A DNA stretch of 32,516 nucleotides from Planctomycetaceae bacterium (GTDB lineage Bacteria; Planctomycetota; Planctomycetia; Planctomycetales; Planctomycetaceae), in assembly GCA_020426325.1 (NCBI GenBank), contig JAGQQG010000067.1, forward strand, positions 1 to 32,516. The letters run 5' to 3'. The notes under the pieces were generated by a model. The model had not been told where the DNA came from. It searched no databases and saw nothing but the letters and a program-made list of their open reading frames with translations. Below are positions 31,853 to 32,516 of the stretch, piece after piece. Each line of letters begins with the position of its first letter. Position 1 is the stretch's first letter. Position numbers and translations under genes: made by a program.

Positions 31853-32516
31853 GTGAGCGAACTGTCCACGAAGGGACTGTTGCATTTCTTGCAACAAGTG
31901 CCCGATCCTCGTGGGCGGTCTGAGCGGCAGGGCTCAGCAAGCCTGACAGGGACAGCGTCATTCGCATGTGGCCATGCTGGCCGTGATGATTTGTGCCACG
32001 TTGTGTGGCTTTCCCGGCTACGCGGGAGCGGCCCAGTGGATCAAGTTGTTGCCGATCGCGTTCTGGCATCAACTCGGCGGACGGCGAAAGCCACCGTGCG
32101 AGAATGCCTTTCGCAATCTGATGATGGTCGTCTGTCCGCTGGCTCTCGAAGAGGCACTGTGGCGGTGGTTAACCGAAGGCTTGGGGATCACCATCGGCGA
32201 AGACGAGTTGCAAGCGATCGTGCTGGATGGCAAAGCGCTCAAAGGCACACGGGCGCGTCATCAGCGAACCATGCTGGTGGTCGCTGCGCTCGATCGAGCG
32301 ACCGGCTGCGTGCTGTCACAAACGCCCGTCGATGGTCAGACGAACGAAGCCAAAACGGCACTGGCCATGCTCCAAGGCATGGTTCTGGAAGGAACCGTGA
32401 TCTTGGGAGATGCGGCGTATTGCCAGCAGGACATGTGCGAAACCATCACACAGAACAACGGTGATTACCTGCTGATCGTGAAAGCCAATCAACCCAAACT
32501 GCATCGTGCGGCTCAA
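31853..32516 (+). pseudogene. ISAs1-family-like transposase, frameshifted and cut by the window edge
   Basis: The start GTG at 31853 has GGAGG six bases upstream and begins an N-terminus with L-L-H-F-L-Q-Q-V-P-D-P-R-G-R-S, the opening of ISAs1-type transposases. After this the coding frame shifts: from about 31947 the matching sequence (G-Q-R-H-S-H-V-A-M-L-A-V-M-I) lies one base out of frame and is open to the end of the window. Deleting 28 bases (31923-31950) would restore one continuous frame. The C-terminal part contains V-L-D-G-K-A-L-K-G with the first catalytic Asp and V-I-L-G-D-A-A-Y with the second; the final Glu is beyond the edge. G-D-Y-L-L-I-V-K-A-N-Q-P also fits ISAs1. The copy is probably inactive. 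Confidence 0.82.
31853..32516 (+). mobile_element. Insertion sequence, ISAs1-like, partial
   Basis: The transposase remnant defines the element; its left terminal inverted repeat was not identified and its right end lies outside the window, so the coordinates cover only the recognisable coding part. It lies directly upstream of the ketosynthase pair and may have separated those genes from former neighbours. Confidence 0.6.

Noticed and set aside
31621..31869. An 82-codon gene on the minus strand
   Set aside because: It overlaps the start of the transposase remnant, lacks a ribosome-binding site and has no recognisable features.
31853..32516. Programmed ribosomal frameshifting in the transposase
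   Set aside because: No slippery A-rich heptamer is seen at the junction, ISAs1 transposases are normally single-frame, and a 28-bp surplus explains the shift.

Overview
The window looks like a piece of a planctomycete chromosome (Planctomycetota, probably class Planctomycetia). The evidence is a combination of families largely restricted to or strongly expanded in that phylum: DUF1559 prepilin-like proteins ending in an H-x9-DG motif, a cytochrome-type DUF1549/DUF1553 protein followed directly by a DUF1501 protein, and very large pseudopilins. No rRNA, tRNA or CRISPR array was seen.

Region 1 (about 1-20458, all on the minus strand, so read from right to left) is a long pilus/secretion gene cluster. 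In transcription order it encodes a GspE/PilB-type ATPase, a PilT-type retraction ATPase, a second GspE/PilB-type ATPase with an apparent c-di-GMP-binding N-terminus, a GspF/PilC platform protein, two GspG-like prepilins, then GspH-, GspI-, GspJ- and GspK-like minor pseudopilins, a DUF1559 protein and the start of another prepilin-type protein cut by the window edge. The E-F-G-H-I-J-K order is that of a type II secretion system, while the PilT homologue is a type IV pilus feature. No secretin, prepilin peptidase or PilMNO/GspLM genes lie inside the window, so they must be encoded elsewhere. The minor pseudopilins are far larger than their proteobacterial counterparts (the K-like protein has 1787 residues). 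Several spacers, and the 5' end of the K-like gene, carry short tandem repeats with a 7-bp period.

Region 2 (about 20459-28900) starts with a structured divergent intergenic region and a plus-strand secreted protein of unknown function. It continues with a minus-strand pair (an RraA-family aldolase-like protein followed by a DinB-fold protein) and a small minus-strand secreted beta-rich protein. On the plus strand lies a probable operon of a LamG/cytochrome/DUF1549/DUF1553 protein and a Tat-exported DUF1501 protein, then a small membrane protein and a 79-bp degenerate copy of the DUF1501 3' region, which is a duplication scar.

Region 3 (about 28896-32516) holds two minus-strand ketosynthase genes overlapping by four bases. 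The first-translated has an intact Cys-His-His triad; the second has lost the Cys and one His, the arrangement of a KS-alpha/KS-beta (chain-length-factor) pair. The right edge is an ISAs1-like transposase interrupted by a frameshift and truncated by the window end.

The most interesting points are the hybrid secretion/pilus cluster with giant tip pseudopilins, the dead/active ketosynthase pair, the heptad repeats, and two sets of overlapping inverted repeats that look like structured RNA or regulatory DNA. All functional assignments come from reading motifs by eye; no database search was run.
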